Positions 62,762-64,000 of a stretch of 64,000 bases of DNA are shown one piece after another. The DNA comes from Mucilaginibacter daejeonensis (GTDB lineage Bacteria; Bacteroidota; Bacteroidia; Sphingobacteriales; Sphingobacteriaceae), in NCBI RefSeq assembly GCF_020783335.1, contig NZ_CP086068.1, positions 2,790,001 through 2,854,000 on the forward strand, written 5' to 3'. Made by a program: the position numbers and the translations under genes. Position 1 is the first letter of the stretch, and each line of letters starts with the position of its first letter. The notes under the pieces are model-generated. The model was not told where the DNA came from, did not search any database, and was given only the letters and a program-made list of their open reading frames with translations.

Positions 62762-64000
62762 TTATTTCAAGCTTATGGTCACTTCCTGGTCACCATGGAT
62801 CATAAATTCTGTCATATCTTTTCCTGCCTGATCGATCATTTCCTGATCAGCTTTATTCTGTACCGCGATCTTAAAGGCCGACAAAGGTTCGCCCTCTGCC
62901 GATACGATGCATAGCCTGCAGGTCAGCTGATCTGAGCCAAGTACTTTGAATCTGATCGCCTTTCCTTTCTCTTTAGCCTGGATTACCGGATAGTCTATAA
63001 AAAGCAGCATATTGGTCCCTGATAGTTTGAGGTACTGCCTTGGGATGATACCGAACGCCAGTCCGGCGCCGTAAACCTCCTGCCCTACCGAGCCCGATGG
63101 CTCCCAGCCATCATGTATGTCCTCTAACGCGATCCATAAATTGGGATCCACTTCGCCCGTCTTCACTTCATCGGCCAGCATCTCTTTGGGCAGCATGGGT
63201 GGGTAATAGAATGCGGCGCGGTTAACCGTGTGCTTTATAAATTCGGCCAGCAGCAAGTTCACCGAGGGGAGGATATCCAAACCATCGGCATAAGCAAACA
63301 GATCGTGGGCACCGGCATACGCCTCCTGCTCTTCATAGACCGCGGTGTACGGTGCGTCATTAAGTGGAAATAAGGCAAAGAACGTTGGCAAATTCTTACT
63401 AAAACCGTAGTTACGATCCCACAGCGCCACGTTCTTAAATATGTTAGCCAGGAAGAGATAGGCCAGATCCCGATACCGTTCTTTCTTGGTTTGCTTGTAC
63501 AATAAGATCATGGCCTTGGCCGAGAACATGGTGTTATTGGCCTGGTAGAATACATCGAATCCGTATTGCGTAAGTGTGCGGGCAGCTTTCTCGGCCTCCT
63601 TAAAGTACTTATCGTCACCAGTGAGTTCCCATATCTGCAGCATCACGTGTGCGTACAATCCGGCCACATCCTTTTCGCTTCCCTCGCCTTCTTTGGTCTC
63701 GGCTTTCACCACTTCGAGGGTATCCATTTTGTAGAACACCGGCCATTGATACTTGAAGTGGTGTGCTACCTTGATCGCATAATCGGCCGATGGGATGAGC
63801 AGTTCTTTTGCCTGCTCGTCACCGTCCTGGGCCAAGCGGGCCAGGTTTAGTAGCGGATGGTGCAAATACCATGAATCCATCACCAATGGCGTCTTTTGCT
63901 CCTCCGACTTATCGAGCATGTCCTCCTCTGACGGAAGCCAGCGCATCACCGTGTCCAGCTTCTCATCGTAAAAAGCGGGTAGTCCATCCATGATCTCCTT
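62762..64000 (-). CDS. Alpha/alpha-toroid protein, truncated at the window edge
   Basis: The frame stays open through position 64000, so the true start lies outside; a Met at 63991 may be internal. The 412 visible codons have repeated helical pairs (WYLHHPLLNLARLAQDGDEQA, LYAHVMLQIWELTGDDKYF, AKAMILLYKQTKKERYRDLA, HDLFAYADGLDILP) like an (alpha/alpha) barrel of glycoside hydrolases or epimerases, and a beta-rich end. No catalytic motif is certain. It lies directly before the SDR gene. Confidence 0.6.
   Translation of the reverse strand, partial: KEIMDGLPAFYDEKLDTVMRWLPSEEDMLDKSEEQKTPLVMDSWYLHHPLLNLARLAQDGDEQAKELLIPSADYAIKVAHHFKYQWPVFYKMDTLEVVKAETKEGEGSEKDVAGLYAHVMLQIWELTGDDKYFKEAEKAARTLTQYGFDVFYQANNTMFSAKAMILLYKQTKKERYRDLAYLFLANIFKNVALWDRNYGFSKNLPTFFALFPLNDAPYTAVYEEQEAYAGAHDLFAYADGLDILPSVNLLLAEFIKHTVNRAAFYYPPMLPKEMLADEVKTGEVDPNLWIALEDIHDGWEPSGSVGQEVYGAGLAFGIIPRQYLKLSGTNMLLFIDYPVIQAKEKGKAIRFKVLGSDQLTCRLCIVSAEGEPLSAFKIAVQNKADQEMIDQAGKDMTEFMIHGDQEVTISLK

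Overview
The window looks like chromosomal DNA of a Bacteroidota soil or plant-associated bacterium, most likely family Sphingobacteriaceae (Mucilaginibacter/Pedobacter-like; the genus is my inference). The signs are four SusC/SusD pairs, a hybrid two-component system (HTCS), a FecI/FecR pair with an STN-domain SusC, many lipoproteins with a lysine-rich segment after the lipobox cysteine, and few Shine-Dalgarno sites. I see no tRNA, rRNA, insertion sequence or CRISPR array.

Positions 1-50.3 kb are a dense glycan-utilisation superlocus. Unit 1 (minus strand, 7635 to 128) is SusC-SusD-SusE plus a DUF4832-type lipoprotein. Unit 2 (minus, 27008 to 8268) is SusC-SusD-SusC-SusD-GH3-GH3-GH2-GH36, closed by a strong terminator at 8216-8250. 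Unit 3 (plus, 27666 to 30826) is a GH43-like galactanase candidate, GH16 and GH105, also with a terminator. Unit 4 (minus, 41326 to 35199) is a second DUF4832-type lipoprotein with an added beta-trefoil, a GH2 glucuronidase-like enzyme, an SGNH/DUF4886 esterase-like protein and an alginate-lyase-fold protein. The 1,360-residue HTCS regulator lies between units 3 and 4. A conserved DNA block is found upstream of units 1 and 2 (and so also between divergent units 2 and 3), and a weaker copy lies upstream of unit 4. I read it as the HTCS operator joining these units into one regulon. Unit 5 (48140 to 41775) is FecR, STN-SusC and SusD, with the ECF sigma factor divergent and a GH130 enzyme behind it; this is a separately controlled system.

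How it should work: surface SusC/SusD pairs and SusE bind and import oligosaccharides. GH16, the GH43-like enzyme, the lyase and perhaps the DUF4832 proteins cut the polymer. GH105, GH2, GH3 and GH36 strip uronic acid, beta-galactose or glucuronic acid, beta-glucose and alpha-galactose in the periplasm. A galactose- and uronate-containing plant glycan such as type II arabinogalactan fits best, but the substrate is inference.

From 50.4 to 64 kb the content changes to housekeeping and stress genes: a small lipoprotein, an MscS channel, two SDR oxidoreductases, a 36-residue membrane microprotein, an AsmA-like protein, two SPW-repeat membrane proteins, a manganese catalase, a cyanophycinase, several small hydrophilic proteins, two zinc-type alcohol dehydrogenases and, at the right edge, a truncated alpha/alpha-toroid protein.
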